Assembly: GCA_022072445.1 (NCBI GenBank) | Contig: JAJVHV010000016.1 | Location: 1 to 64,000, forward strand | DNA: 64,000 nucleotides | Direction of reading: 5' to 3' | Source of the DNA: Phycisphaerae bacterium | GTDB taxonomy: Bacteria > Planctomycetota > Phycisphaerae > UBA1845 > Fen-1342 | Shown here: piece by piece, positions 1 to 8,569 of the stretch | How the letters are laid out: every line of letters starts with the position of its first letter | How positions within the stretch are numbered: position 1 is the first letter of the stretch | Made by a program: the position numbers and the translations under genes | Notes under the pieces: model-generated | Database searches by the model: none | What the model was told of the DNA's origin: nothing | Seen by the model: the letters and a program-made list of their open reading frames with translations, nothing else

Positions 1-140
1 GCGATCCGAAAGCGTCCGGGCGCAGGTTTTGTCACTCCGCGTGCAGGGCCGGGGTCACACAAAACTCGTCCAATCCCTGCTAAACGCCGTCCAACAGGCG
101 GCGTAAAGTGCGAAAGTCGAGCTTAGAACCGCTAACAGAA

Positions 141-195
141 CCCACCACGCGAGTGGTGGGTACAGCCGCCCCGCACTCGCGTGCGGGGTTCGGAT
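141..195. repeat. Inverted pair of REP-like hairpins
   Basis: Two 20-nt stem-loops stand head to head. The first has arms CCCACCAC/GTGGTGGG with loop GCGA (141-160). The second has arms CCCCGCAC/GTGCGGGG with loop TCGC (169-188) and is followed by TTCGGAT. The second has the same architecture and TTCGGAT flank as the units of the 42.84-43.97 kb array but different stem bases, so pairing is kept while sequence changes. The pair lies about 55 bp upstream of the first secreted-protein gene. Bases 1-140 hold no gene I can support. Confidence 0.7.
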
Positions 196-249
196 CGGTG
201 CTCGAAGGCAACATGGAAACGAGAACTTTCAAACACACGAGGTGGGATC

Positions 250-1158
250 ATGAATACCCGGCTGTACGCATTTCTGACGGCACTCACGCTGGCCTGCGCC
301 GTGCTGACGGCGCCGGTGGTTATCGCGGACACATACACGTTTGACGGCAGCACCGACGAGGACTGGAATGTTGCAAACAACTGGACGCCAGCCGGCACTC
401 CCGATGCCGGTGACACGGCCGTCATTCCCAACGGCCTGACGTGCAAGGTGATGTCCGCGAACGCGGTCGCGAAGATCATTCAGGTCGCCGGCACACTGGG
501 CATCGAAGGCTACAAGCTGACGCTCGGCAGCGCGAGCGAGAATACGACGTCAACGATCACCAACGGCGAGATCTACTTCAAGAAGCCCGGCAACGACACG
601 CCCGAGCTGTTGATTCACAAGACCGTGACGTTCGACAGCGGCGGCCTGGGCACGATCACGGCGCGGACCGCGAACGGCTACGGCCCCGGACTGATCTCCG
701 ATGCCGATGATCCGGCGAATTCGGGGATCATTCTGGACGCCGCCACGCTCCTGGTCGGGAACTTCACGATCACGGTCGACGTGACGAACAATGGCAACCT
801 GCGCTCCGACGGCGCCGGCGACACGCTGGCCCTGGGCGGCAGCGAGTCGCCGCCGACGAACGTGCTGGACGGGTCGGGCGCGATGCTGGCCTCGGGCGGC
901 GGCACCGTGCGGGTGAACGCCATGGAATTGGACGACACGATGACCTGGACGGTCAACAACGGTACCCTCTGGCTGACCGACAAGTTCACCATCGCCGACA
1001 CCAACACGTGTAACACCAAGGTGCGCGTGCTGGACGGCACACTGGACATCGACGCCGACTTCCTGACGCACGGTGAACTGGACTTCGGCACGGCCGGGCA
1101 CGCGGCCACGATCAAGGTCGCCAGCGGCAAGGCGGCGGAGTTCAACGCGGATGATTGA
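250..1158 (+). CDS. Secreted beta-rich repeat-type protein (paralogue A)
   Basis: A 302-residue protein of unknown function, probably exported. The start at 250 is chosen because a GAGGTGGG Shine-Dalgarno lies just upstream and the protein then begins with a signal peptide (MNTRLYAFLTALTLACAV, cleavage near VIADT). The mature part opens with a motif of the NW-P-GTP-AGD-VIP type. The rest is rich in short G/N/D/T-containing strands, as in parallel beta-helix or autotransporter-like proteins. There is no C-terminal anchor, PEP-CTERM or dockerin. It is clearly paralogous to the gene at 3127-4044: both share GGSESPPTN, AMELD and VASGKAAEFN and stop one or two residues after that last motif. The function is not recognised. 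Confidence 0.8.
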   Translation: MNTRLYAFLTALTLACAVLTAPVVIADTYTFDGSTDEDWNVANNWTPAGTPDAGDTAVIPNGLTCKVMSANAVAKIIQVAGTLGIEGYKLTLGSASENTTSTITNGEIYFKKPGNDTPELLIHKTVTFDSGGLGTITARTANGYGPGLISDADDPANSGIILDAATLLVGNFTITVDVTNNGNLRSDGAGDTLALGGSESPPTNVLDGSGAMLASGGGTVRVNAMELDDTMTWTVNNGTLWLTDKFTIADTNTCNTKVRVLDGTLDIDADFLTHGELDFGTAGHAATIKVASGKAAEFNADD

Positions 1159-1434
1159 CGGACAAGGCAACGGGGAGCGGGGAACAGGGAATGGCGGCCT
1201 TGATCGGCCGCTCGATGGCCGGCTGCCCGGGTCGCTGAGTGCGCCGGTCTTCTCTGGGGAGCTTCGGGGTACGCGGGCTGTGGCTATTGAACCGGGCGCG
1301 TCGGGAGCACTGGCTCTCGGACGTGGTCCCGGCTGTGGTGTTGCTTCGTGCGGTGCCGGCGCGGCCGCGCGAGACGTTCGCGTGCGAACCCGTGGCCTCG
1401 CTTTCCGCCGTACTCTACCCACGGAGGAATCGCA

Positions 1435-1833
1435 ATGAAACACAGACAGAAGTTGGGGGTCATGCTGTTGGCGCTGGCGTTGCCCCCGGGAATGGCGCTG
1501 GCGGCGACGTATTCGTGGATCGGGCAGGGGGCGGACGACGACTGGGACACGTGTCCGCGGAACTGGGTGGTGGTGGGTCTGGGTGGCTGTTACCCGAACG
1601 ACTCTGCCGACGACGCGTCGATTCCGTACAACGCCAGCGGGTGGACAATCAATCTCATCACGCTGCCCGACAGCGAGACGCTTGACGATCTGACGATCGA
1701 CTCGGACGTCGACTTCGGCAGCGCCGGCGGCAGCGTCACGCTGCGCGCGACCACGGTGGTTATCGCGGCGACGAATGGCGAATCGGTGGTCACCGTTTCG
1801 GGTGGTGGCGGCATGACGACGACCAACCCGTGA
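1435..1833 (+). CDS. Short member of the same secreted family (paralogue B, truncated)
   Basis: A 132-residue protein starting after ACGGAGGAAT. It has a signal peptide (MKHRQKLGVMLLALALPPGM, then ALAAT) followed by YSWIGQGADDDWDTCPRNW, which matches the N-terminal region of the paralogues at 250 and 3127. It ends after a Gly-rich stretch at about 40 percent of their length. The stop TGA overlaps the GTG that opens the next frame. It may be a deletion-shortened paralogue or a small secreted protein in its own right. The preceding 1159-1434 interval holds no other gene or hairpin that I see. Confidence 0.65.
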   Translation: MKHRQKLGVMLLALALPPGMALAATYSWIGQGADDDWDTCPRNWVVVGLGGCYPNDSADDASIPYNASGWTINLITLPDSETLDDLTIDSDVDFGSAGGSVTLRATTVVIAATNGESVVTVSGGGGMTTTNP

Positions 1834-3083
1834 TCGACAGAACTACGACTCGGCTCTCCCGGCCGGCAACACGTCCCGCATCGTCGCGTCCAGGCTGTCG
1901 GTCGGCGTCAGGGCGGCGCGCTCTCCGGCTCGGATTGTCTCTGGTGTTTCTGCCTCTGGCGGCGGCGCAGGTCCCGCCAGGGTACAAGGTCGTGCACGTG
2001 ACGGACTCGCCGGAATGGGACAGCAGCGCGCGGATGAACAACCGCGGGCAGATTGTGTTCCTGAGGAGGTATGACATCGACGACCGCAACACGCAGGAGA
2101 TCATGCTCTACGACCACGGCCAGCTCGTCCGGCTTACGGACGACTATGTCTGGGAGTTTACGCCCGACATCAACGATGACGGCGTGATCGTCTGGTCGCG
2201 CCGTATCGGACCGAACGCCACGGCGGAGATCGTCCGCTACGAGAATGGCAAGCTGACACAGATCACGCACGACGACATCGACGATATCGGGCCCAGGATC
2301 AACAACAAGGGCCACATCGCCTGGAAAGCCTGGAACGGAAAGGGCTGTGCAAACGCGGGATCTGAAATCCGGTTCTTCGACGGCACGACAATTCAGGGGA
2401 TCACGGCAAATGGCTTTTCGAACCAGGCGGTCAGGCTAAACGACTTCGATGACCTCGTCTGGGTGCGATACGACTTCTGCGTGGACCCCTGGGAATCAGA
2501 CGTGCTAGTGTATTTCCAGGCTCAGACGTCGGAGTTGACGGATTCGCAATTTGAACCGAGCGCCGTCAGTATCAACAACCTGTCGCAGGTCGGCTGGCTA
2601 CATCGTGTCCCGCCTGACTACCATCACGAGGTCCAAATCTGGCAGGACGGCGTGACCACCACGCTGACCGACTGGGGCAGCGCCCCGTACCTCAACAACA
2701 CAGGCCAGATTGCGCTTGACCGCTGGCACGATGACATCGAGGTCTGGCAGGTCTGGCTGGCATCGAACGGGGAGTTCCGGCGGCTCACCGACGAACCGGT
2801 GTGGAACTTCGTCGGCGACATCAACGACCGCGGCGAGATTGTCTGGCAGCGCGGGCAATTCCCCGAAGGTGACATTTACTACATGAAGCGCTTGCCGCTC
2901 GGCGACCTGAACTGCGACGACCGCGTTGACTTCGACGACGTCGATCCGCTCGTGCTGCTGCTGACCGATTCGAGCGCCTATGCGGCGCAGTTTCCGAACT
3001 GCGACCCGTCGCTGGCCGACACCAACGACGACGGCTCGGTCACTTCGTTTGACATCGATTCATTCCTGGAGTTACTGCCCTGA
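1830..3083 (+). CDS. Secreted repeat protein with C-terminal dockerin-like domain
   Basis: A 417-residue protein. The frame opens with GTG at 1830, overlapping the previous stop; no better start precedes the signal sequence LRLGLSLVFLPLAAAQ near residues 33-48. The body carries several repeats built on IN-(D/N)-(D/K/R)-G-x-I-x-W (INDDGVIVW, INNKGHIAW, INDRGEIVW and a variant LNDFDDLVW) alternating with short blades, which suggests a beta-propeller-like fold. The last 60 residues hold two Ca-binding dockerin-like loops (GDLNCDDRVDFDDVDPLV and DTNDDGSVTSFDIDSFLELL), typical of planctomycete exported proteins. The ligand and role are unknown. It is probably translationally coupled to the short gene upstream. 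Confidence 0.78.
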   Translation: MIDRTTTRLSRPATRPASSRPGCRSASGRRALRLGLSLVFLPLAAAQVPPGYKVVHVTDSPEWDSSARMNNRGQIVFLRRYDIDDRNTQEIMLYDHGQLVRLTDDYVWEFTPDINDDGVIVWSRRIGPNATAEIVRYENGKLTQITHDDIDDIGPRINNKGHIAWKAWNGKGCANAGSEIRFFDGTTIQGITANGFSNQAVRLNDFDDLVWVRYDFCVDPWESDVLVYFQAQTSELTDSQFEPSAVSINNLSQVGWLHRVPPDYHHEVQIWQDGVTTTLTDWGSAPYLNNTGQIALDRWHDDIEVWQVWLASNGEFRRLTDEPVWNFVGDINDRGEIVWQRGQFPEGDIYYMKRLPLGDLNCDDRVDFDDVDPLVLLLTDSSAYAAQFPNCDPSLADTNDDGSVTSFDIDSFLELLP

Positions 3084-3126
3084 GCGGTACACACCTGACG
3101 CATCTACAGGGAAGTGAGGTTCAATC

Positions 3127-4044
3127 ATGAACACGCAGATCAAAAGTCGCTGCCTCGCGCTGCTTGTCGCTTGCAGCGGCTGTGCGGCGCTGGTGACGGC
3201 GACGACTTACACATTTACCGGCGCCGTCAATACGGACTGGGCCAATTCGGACAACTGGAGCCCGGACAGTGATGTTCCCGGCGCCAACGACGACGTGATC
3301 ATTCCGACTGGCAAGCACTGCCGAGTCGAATCGCAGAATCATGCCGCCAATTCGATCACCATTCAGGGAACGGGCCAACTGGGGATCGCGGGTTACAAGC
3401 TGACGCTGGGCCAGGCAGGCAGCCCGACCAACTCGACTGTCGGCGGCACGCTCTACTTCGAGAAGCCCGCGAGCACGACGCCCGAGCTGGCGCTCCTCAA
3501 TGTAGTCACACTTCTGTCCGCCACCGGCACGATCACAGCCAAGGAGGACGACCACGACGCCGGCCTGATCTCGGATGGTGCCGATCCCGCCAACTCCAAG
3601 CTGGTGACAGCATCGGGCACCACACTGTTGGGTAGTCTGACGTTTCTGGTGGACGTGACCAATAACGGCGCCATCCGCGTGGACGACGCCGACGACACAA
3701 TGGTCTTCGGCGGCAGCGAGTCACCGCCGACGAACGCGCTGACCGGCGGCTCGGGCAGCACGCTCAAGGTAGAGGGCGCCGGCACCATCCGCATCAACGC
3801 CATGGAACTGGATGGGTCCGGAACATGGACCGTCACCAACAACGACGGCAACCTGCTGTGGTTGACCGACAAGTTCACGATTCCGAGCCCGAGCACGTTT
3901 GAGACGAACGTGGAAGTGAAGCGCGGGACGATGCAGATCGACGCGGACTTTACGACAAAAGGTGATCTGACATTCGGAACGATCGCGCAGACCGCCACGA
4001 TCAAAGTGGCCAGCGGCAAAGCGGCGGAGTTCAACGTCGATTAG
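3127..4044 (+). CDS. Secreted beta-rich repeat-type protein (paralogue C)
   Basis: A 305-residue protein with the ATG preceded by GGAAGTGAGG. The N terminus is a signal peptide ending near LVTATT. The mature chain begins TYTFTGAVNTDWANSDNW, then a VPGAND-VIIP motif. It is collinear with paralogue A over the whole length, including GGSESPPTN, the AMELD segment, a WLTDKFTI segment and the terminal VASGKAAEFN. No membrane anchor, sorting signal or dockerin is present, so it may be released or held by a partner. It closes the four-gene secreted cluster and converges on the trehalose genes. The function is not recognised. Confidence 0.8.
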   Translation: MNTQIKSRCLALLVACSGCAALVTATTYTFTGAVNTDWANSDNWSPDSDVPGANDDVIIPTGKHCRVESQNHAANSITIQGTGQLGIAGYKLTLGQAGSPTNSTVGGTLYFEKPASTTPELALLNVVTLLSATGTITAKEDDHDAGLISDGADPANSKLVTASGTTLLGSLTFLVDVTNNGAIRVDDADDTMVFGGSESPPTNALTGGSGSTLKVEGAGTIRINAMELDGSGTWTVTNNDGNLLWLTDKFTIPSPSTFETNVEVKRGTMQIDADFTTKGDLTFGTIAQTATIKVASGKAAEFNVD

Positions 4045-4133
4045 GCGCTGGCGCGGGCGAGGCGTCGGATGCACAGGTCCGATGACACGCGTCTGTGCGC
4101 CCTGGGTGCGGTTCTGCGTTCGCGTGCTGGCGC

Positions 4134-4168
4134 GCCTCCGAACGCCGACTGGCGTCGGGGGTTCGGAT
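4134..4168. repeat. Solitary REP-like hairpin, same family as the 42.8 kb array
   Basis: The flanks GCCTCCG and TTCGGAT match the array unit, but the stem is CCGAC/GTCGG around loop TGGC, extended imperfectly by CG and GGG. It differs from the array stem at several positions yet still pairs. It lies in the intergenic space between convergent genes. Confidence 0.65.
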
Positions 4169-4186
4169 AGCGGACGAGGGACATAG

Positions 4187-4205
4187 GGTGCATCCCTGAT
4201 GCACC
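4187..4205. terminator. Candidate bidirectional hairpin terminator
   Basis: A perfect 8-bp stem, GGTGCATC/GATGCACC, with a CCT loop sits between the convergent ends of the 3127-4044 gene and the otsB fusion. It has no T tract, so an intrinsic terminator is only a suggestion. Confidence 0.35.
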
Positions 4206-4219
4206 GCACGACTCGTCGA

Positions 4220-6790
4220 TCATCGTTCGCCGTTCGCGGCGAGGTCGAGACAGACGGCGGCGTTGATCAGTCCGAGATGAGTATAGGTCTGCGGGAAGTT
4301 TCCCAGGGCGCGGCCGGTCCGCGGGTCGAGCTCTTCGGACATCAGCCCGGTTGGTCCGATCTGCTCGAGATACTGTTCGAACAGCCGATCGGCGTCGTCG
4401 CGCCGCCCGATCCGCGCCAGGGCCTCGATCAGCCACGAGGTGCAGAGGCTGAAGCCGCCTTCCGTGCCGGGCAGGCCGTCGTCGTAGCGGTAGCGGTAGA
4501 CCGTGGGCCCGGCGCGCAGCTCGCGCTCGACGAGCGACACGGTCGCGATGAAGCGCGGATCATCCGGCGGCAGCAGTCCGCTCAGGCCGACGCTCAGCGC
4601 CGCGGCGTCGGCCTCGCCGTCGTCGTACGTGGCGCAGAATCCGCCGCGCTGTCCATTCCAGCCGTGCCGCAGCACGTCGGCCGCGATCGCGTCGCGCAGC
4701 GCGAGCCAATCGGGCCGGCGGCGCCCGAGGTAGCGGGCCACGCGCAGGGCGCGATCGACCGTCTGCCAGCACATGACCTTGGAATGCACGTGGTGTTGTC
4801 GCGCCCGGCGCACCTCCCAGATGCCGTGGTCCGGCTCGGTCCAGCGGCGCTCGACGGCGGTGACCATGGTATCCAGCAGGCGCCAGTGTTCGGCCGAAAG
4901 CGCCGCCCCGGCCTCGGCGAGCAGGGCGACCAGCTCGGCGACCGGACCGAAGACGTCGAGCTGCACTTGGTGGGCAGCGGCGTTGCCGACCCGCACCGGC
5001 CGGCTGCCGCCGTAGCCGGAAAGCTCGGCGATGTCACCCTCGGCGGCGACGTGACCGCCGGTGACGGTGTAGAGCGGGCAGAGCAGCGTGCCGGGCTCGC
5101 CCTGGTCGAGGATGCCGAGCACCCAGTCGAGCAGCTTGACGCCCGGGCCGGAGGCGCCGAGGCGAAGCAGGGCGCTGGCCGCCAGGGCGGCGTCGCGCGG
5201 CCAGCAGAAGCGGTAGTCCCAGTTGCGTACGCCGCCGAGGTGCTCGGGAAGGCTGGTGGTCGCGGCGGCGGCGATGGCGCCGCTGGGGCCGTAGCAGAGC
5301 GCCTTGAGCACCAGGGCGCTTCGCAGCACCTGCGGCCGCGCCCGCGCCGGCAGCACGAGCGTCGCGGCCCAGCCCGACCAGAACCGCTCGCTGCGCTCGC
5401 GGCGCTGTGGCTCGGGCTGCGTCGCGGGGTCGAGACTGGCCGTTCCATAGCGCAGCTCAAGCACGAGCGGCTCGCCCGTCAGATCGTGTTCGGCGACGGC
5501 GGTCTGGTGCTGCCCTTCGCCGACAAGCTGCCATGCTACGCCCGGGGCGCGCAGCACGAGCGCGTCGACGGTTCCTTCGACGACGATGCCGCCGTCAACG
5601 ATCGCGAGCCGGGTCTCCATGCGGCCGAAATCGAGGCGCGGGGCGAAGCGGATGCGCAGCCGTCCTGTTCCCTCGACGACGCGCAGCAGGTCGGTGCGGC
5701 CGGCGCGCTGAAACGCGCGGCCGCCGCCGCAGTCGAGATAGTCGCTGACGGAGAACGTCGGCCAGGTCGTCTTGAGAATCCACGACGCGCCGGCGTACTG
5801 CTGCGTGGGCGGCGGGCCGTCGAACGCCGGCCCGATCTCAAAATAGCCGGCGGTCGGCCCGCCGAGCAGTTCGGCAAACACGGCGGAGGAATCGATCCGC
5901 GGCAGGCACATCCAGACGATGCGGGCTCTCGGGTCGACCAGCGCGACGGTGCGCTGATCGGAGAGCAGCGAGTGGTGGTTGATCGGCTGGGCGTGCGATC
6001 CCGCGATCCACGCGGCGCGACGTTCGGCCAGGTGTGCCAGAATCCGCGCGACCTCGACGGGGTCGGCGGCGCGGAACGTGGCGCCGCTCCGGCCGCTGCC
6101 GACCTTGATGCCAACGTCGGGGCCGCCCAGCGCCGCGAAGACGTCCTCGTCAGTCACGTCATCTCCCAGGAAGACGACCGCCGACGCTCCGACGCGCTGC
6201 CGGATGCTCCGCAGCGCCGCGCCCTTGTCGATGGCGACGACGCTGAGTTCGATGACCAGCTTGCCGTGCCGCACGTGCACGCCGGGCCAGGTCGCCGGCC
6301 CGCCGAGAATCGCCTCGATGGCTCGGCGGCGCGTGGCTTCGTCCGCGTTGCGATAGTGAAACGCGAGCGAGGCGGGCTTCTCTTCGACGCTCAGGCCGGC
6401 GCCGAGCGATAACAGCTCGCGCAGGCCGGCGGCGAGGCGCGCCCGCAGATCGCGAGCCTCGGACGGCAGCGGCTGCGCGAAGCCAGCCTCGAACTCGCTG
6501 CCGTGGCTGCCGACCAGGTGAGCCTCGGCCAGCTCGCGCGTCCGTCCGGCCAGATCGTGCAGAGCGCGGCCCGAAATGACCGCCACCTGCGTCTGGGGAA
6601 GCGCGGCGAGCGTCCGCAGCGCCACCAGCGCCTCGCGATCGGCCTCGGCGGCGGCAGGGTCGGAGACGAGCGGCGCGATGGTGCCGTCAAAATCGGTCGC
6701 GACGAGCAGCAGCGGGGCGCGGGCCACCTCGTCGATCCGTTCGCGCAGCGCGCCGTCGGCCGGTCGCTCGCCCAAGTCGGCGGCGCTCAT
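4220..6790 (-). CDS. otsB: Trehalose-6-phosphate phosphatase fused to GH15 glucoamylase/trehalase-like domain
   Basis: An 856-residue two-domain cytoplasmic enzyme. Residues ~20-245 are a HAD-type trehalose phosphatase: DFDGT at 33-37 carries the nucleophile Asp, ISGR follows, and GDDVTDEDVF is the acidic metal motif. This half should convert trehalose-6-phosphate to trehalose. From ~residue 250 to the end is a GH15 (alpha/alpha)6 hydrolase, with NWDYRFCWPRDA, GIWEVR (likely acid Glu), SKVMCW, a late SEELDP (likely base Glu) and PQTYTHLGLINA. The GH15 part may hydrolyse trehalose or another alpha-glucoside; the substrate cannot be read from sequence. The start ATG at 6790 overlaps the otsA stop (ATGA); the reading frame extends further upstream, but only inside otsA. 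Confidence 0.9.
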   Translation of the reverse strand: MSAADLGERPADGALRERIDEVARAPLLLVATDFDGTIAPLVSDPAAAEADREALVALRTLAALPQTQVAVISGRALHDLAGRTRELAEAHLVGSHGSEFEAGFAQPLPSEARDLRARLAAGLRELLSLGAGLSVEEKPASLAFHYRNADEATRRRAIEAILGGPATWPGVHVRHGKLVIELSVVAIDKGAALRSIRQRVGASAVVFLGDDVTDEDVFAALGGPDVGIKVGSGRSGATFRAADPVEVARILAHLAERRAAWIAGSHAQPINHHSLLSDQRTVALVDPRARIVWMCLPRIDSSAVFAELLGGPTAGYFEIGPAFDGPPPTQQYAGASWILKTTWPTFSVSDYLDCGGGRAFQRAGRTDLLRVVEGTGRLRIRFAPRLDFGRMETRLAIVDGGIVVEGTVDALVLRAPGVAWQLVGEGQHQTAVAEHDLTGEPLVLELRYGTASLDPATQPEPQRRERSERFWSGWAATLVLPARARPQVLRSALVLKALCYGPSGAIAAAATTSLPEHLGGVRNWDYRFCWPRDAALAASALLRLGASGPGVKLLDWVLGILDQGEPGTLLCPLYTVTGGHVAAEGDIAELSGYGGSRPVRVGNAAAHQVQLDVFGPVAELVALLAEAGAALSAEHWRLLDTMVTAVERRWTEPDHGIWEVRRARQHHVHSKVMCWQTVDRALRVARYLGRRRPDWLALRDAIAADVLRHGWNGQRGGFCATYDDGEADAAALSVGLSGLLPPDDPRFIATVSLVERELRAGPTVYRYRYDDGLPGTEGGFSLCTSWLIEALARIGRRDDADRLFEQYLEQIGPTGLMSEELDPRTGRALGNFPQTYTHLGLINAAVCLDLAANGER

Positions 6791-8265
6791 CCCGTTGCTC
6801 CCAGCGGTCCGGTTTCGAGCGTCTTTACTGCTTGCGGCAGGCCCTTGCAGCGAGCCGCGACCCCGCAGGCGCTCAAGAAGCGCTCCACCCACCAGAAGAC
6901 GTCCTGCCGCTGGATGGCGGATCGCAGGCGACGCATCGCGGGCCGGCGCTGCTTCGGCGTCCGCAGCACGCCACGGCGGATGGCGTCGGCGACGCGATCC
7001 AGGTCATAGGGATTGACCAGGATCGCGTCGTGCTTGAGCTGCACCGCGGCGCCGGCGAACTCGCTCAGGATCAGCACGCCGTTGCCCTCGATCTGGCAGG
7101 CGCAATACTCCTTGGCCACCAGGTTCATGCCGTCCTTGAGCGGCGTGATCAGGGCGACGTCGGCGGCGCGGTAGTAGGCCAGCAGCTCGTTCCACTCGAG
7201 GCTGCGGAAGACGTAGTGAATCGGAATCCAGCCGGGCTGAGTGAATTCGCCGTTGATCTGCGCGACGAGTTGTTCGATGCGGCCCTTCAGCTCCTGGTAT
7301 TCGGGGACCGACTCGCGGCTGGGCACGACGACCTGAAGCAGCGAGACCTTGCGATGCAGCTCGGGGTAGCGCGTCAGCGCCAGGTGCAGGGCGCGGAGCC
7401 GATCGGGAATGCCCTTGGTGTAATCCAGCCGGTCCACGCCCACCACGATCTGCTGGCCGGGAATGTCGCGGCGAAGCTCCGCGACGCGCCGCGTGATGGC
7501 GTCATCGGCGGCGTCCTGGGCGAAACGCGCGTAGTCGATGCCGATCGGGAAGACGCCGAAATCGGTCGTGCGGCCATCGCTGACGCAGCGGAAGACGCCG
7601 CGCCGCTGCCGCCGCCGCACGTCGGGCAGCAGCTTGCGGATGCAGTCGAGGAAGTTCTCGAGGTCGCGCGGCGTCTGGAAGCCGACGATGTCGTTGTGCA
7701 GCAGGCCCTCGAGGATTTCAAGCCGCCACGGCAGCTTGCAGAAGATGTCGGGTGGCGGAAACGGGATGTGCAGGAAGAAGCCGATGCGATTGGTGACGCC
7801 CAGTTCACGCAGGCAGCGTCCGAGGCCGAGCAACTGGTAGTCGTGCACCCAGATGAAGTCGTCGGGCTGCGCGTGGCGCCCGACGATCTCCGCGTATTTG
7901 CCTCTGACCGAGAGGTAGTTGGTCCAGTAGTCGGGCTTGAAGTTGCAGAGCGATTGCAGGTCGTGAAACAGCGGCCAGATGATCCGGTTGCAGAAACCCT
8001 GATAGAAGCCCTCGATCTCGGCCTGGGACATCGGAACGGGCTTCAGCTCGTATCCGACGCGCTGCCCGTGCTCAACGAGCATGCGCTCCAACTCGGACTC
8101 GTCGGTGCAGCCGCTGCCGGGCCAGCCGATCCACAAGCCGCCGACGCGCTGCAGCACCGGGGCGACCGCGGTCACGAGCCCGCCGGAACCGGCGCGCGAT
8201 TTCCAGCCGTTCTCGTCGCGCTCGATGACGATGGGCAGCCGGTTGGAGACGATTACAAGTCTCAT
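6787..8265 (-). CDS. otsA: Alpha,alpha-trehalose-phosphate synthase
   Basis: A 492-residue GT20 enzyme that joins a nucleotide-activated glucose and glucose-6-phosphate into trehalose-6-phosphate. The start at 8265 ([11 protein letters not shown]) is the usual family N terminus and follows GAAGGAGCG; longer upstream frames are not needed. Family motifs seen include [17 protein letters not shown], the substrate-binding [10 protein letters not shown] and the nucleotide-site LSEFAGAA. It is first in a two-gene operon. The stop codon overlaps the ATG of the phosphatase-GH15 fusion, which implies coupled translation of successive pathway steps. Trehalose production points to osmotic or desiccation protection. 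Confidence 0.95.
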   Translation of the reverse strand: MRLVIVSNRLPIVIERDENGWKSRAGSGGLVTAVAPVLQRVGGLWIGWPGSGCTDESELERMLVEHGQRVGYELKPVPMSQAEIEGFYQGFCNRIIWPLFHDLQSLCNFKPDYWTNYLSVRGKYAEIVGRHAQPDDFIWVHDYQLLGLGRCLRELGVTNRIGFFLHIPFPPPDIFCKLPWRLEILEGLLHNDIVGFQTPRDLENFLDCIRKLLPDVRRRQRRGVFRCVSDGRTTDFGVFPIGIDYARFAQDAADDAITRRVAELRRDIPGQQIVVGVDRLDYTKGIPDRLRALHLALTRYPELHRKVSLLQVVVPSRESVPEYQELKGRIEQLVAQINGEFTQPGWIPIHYVFRSLEWNELLAYYRAADVALITPLKDGMNLVAKEYCACQIEGNGVLILSEFAGAAVQLKHDAILVNPYDLDRVADAIRRGVLRTPKQRRPAMRRLRSAIQRQDVFWWVERFLSACGVAARCKGLPQAVKTLETGPLGATG

Positions 8266-8429
8266 CGTCGCTCCTTCGCGAAGGCAACAACGTCGCCCGG
8301 CAGGTGAATTCGTGGGTCCGCCGCGTCGGTCTCGCGGGCTGCATGAAACGTCATTGCGGACGCGCGGTGGCGGATATGCGCGCCGACACATAGATCATAG
8401 GCGTCGGGGCGAAACAACCAACAGCGAAT

Positions 8430-8558
8430 TTCAGAATAACGAATGGGCTGATGACGGGCGAATCGCCAAACTCAGAACGTGACGAATCGTCGATGAATCG
8501 TGAATCGTGAGTTTCGAATGACGGAGTGCGCGGCCGCCCATTCACTCGTTATTCTGAA
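8430..8558. repeat. Imperfect long inverted repeat in the otsA upstream gap
   Basis: TTCAGAATAACGAATGGGC at 8430-8448 is matched in reverse complement at 8536-8558, where four extra bases interrupt the arm. The 300-bp gap 8266-8569 otherwise holds AT-richer short repeats of GAATCGT type and no gene I can support. It lies downstream of the molybdopterin oxidoreductase and upstream of otsA, so it could be a degenerate mobile remnant. Confidence 0.5.
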
Positions 8559-8569
8559 CTCGCTACGCG

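Noticed and set aside
181-249. Extended N terminus for the first secreted protein
   Set aside because: The upstream codons run through the hairpin pair and precede the Shine-Dalgarno and signal peptide that start at 250.
4199-6412. 737-residue plus-strand frame opposite the otsB fusion
   Set aside because: It is a shadow of the GC-rich otsB-GH15 gene; its translation is Arg/Ala/Gly-rich without domain features, while the minus strand carries intact motifs.
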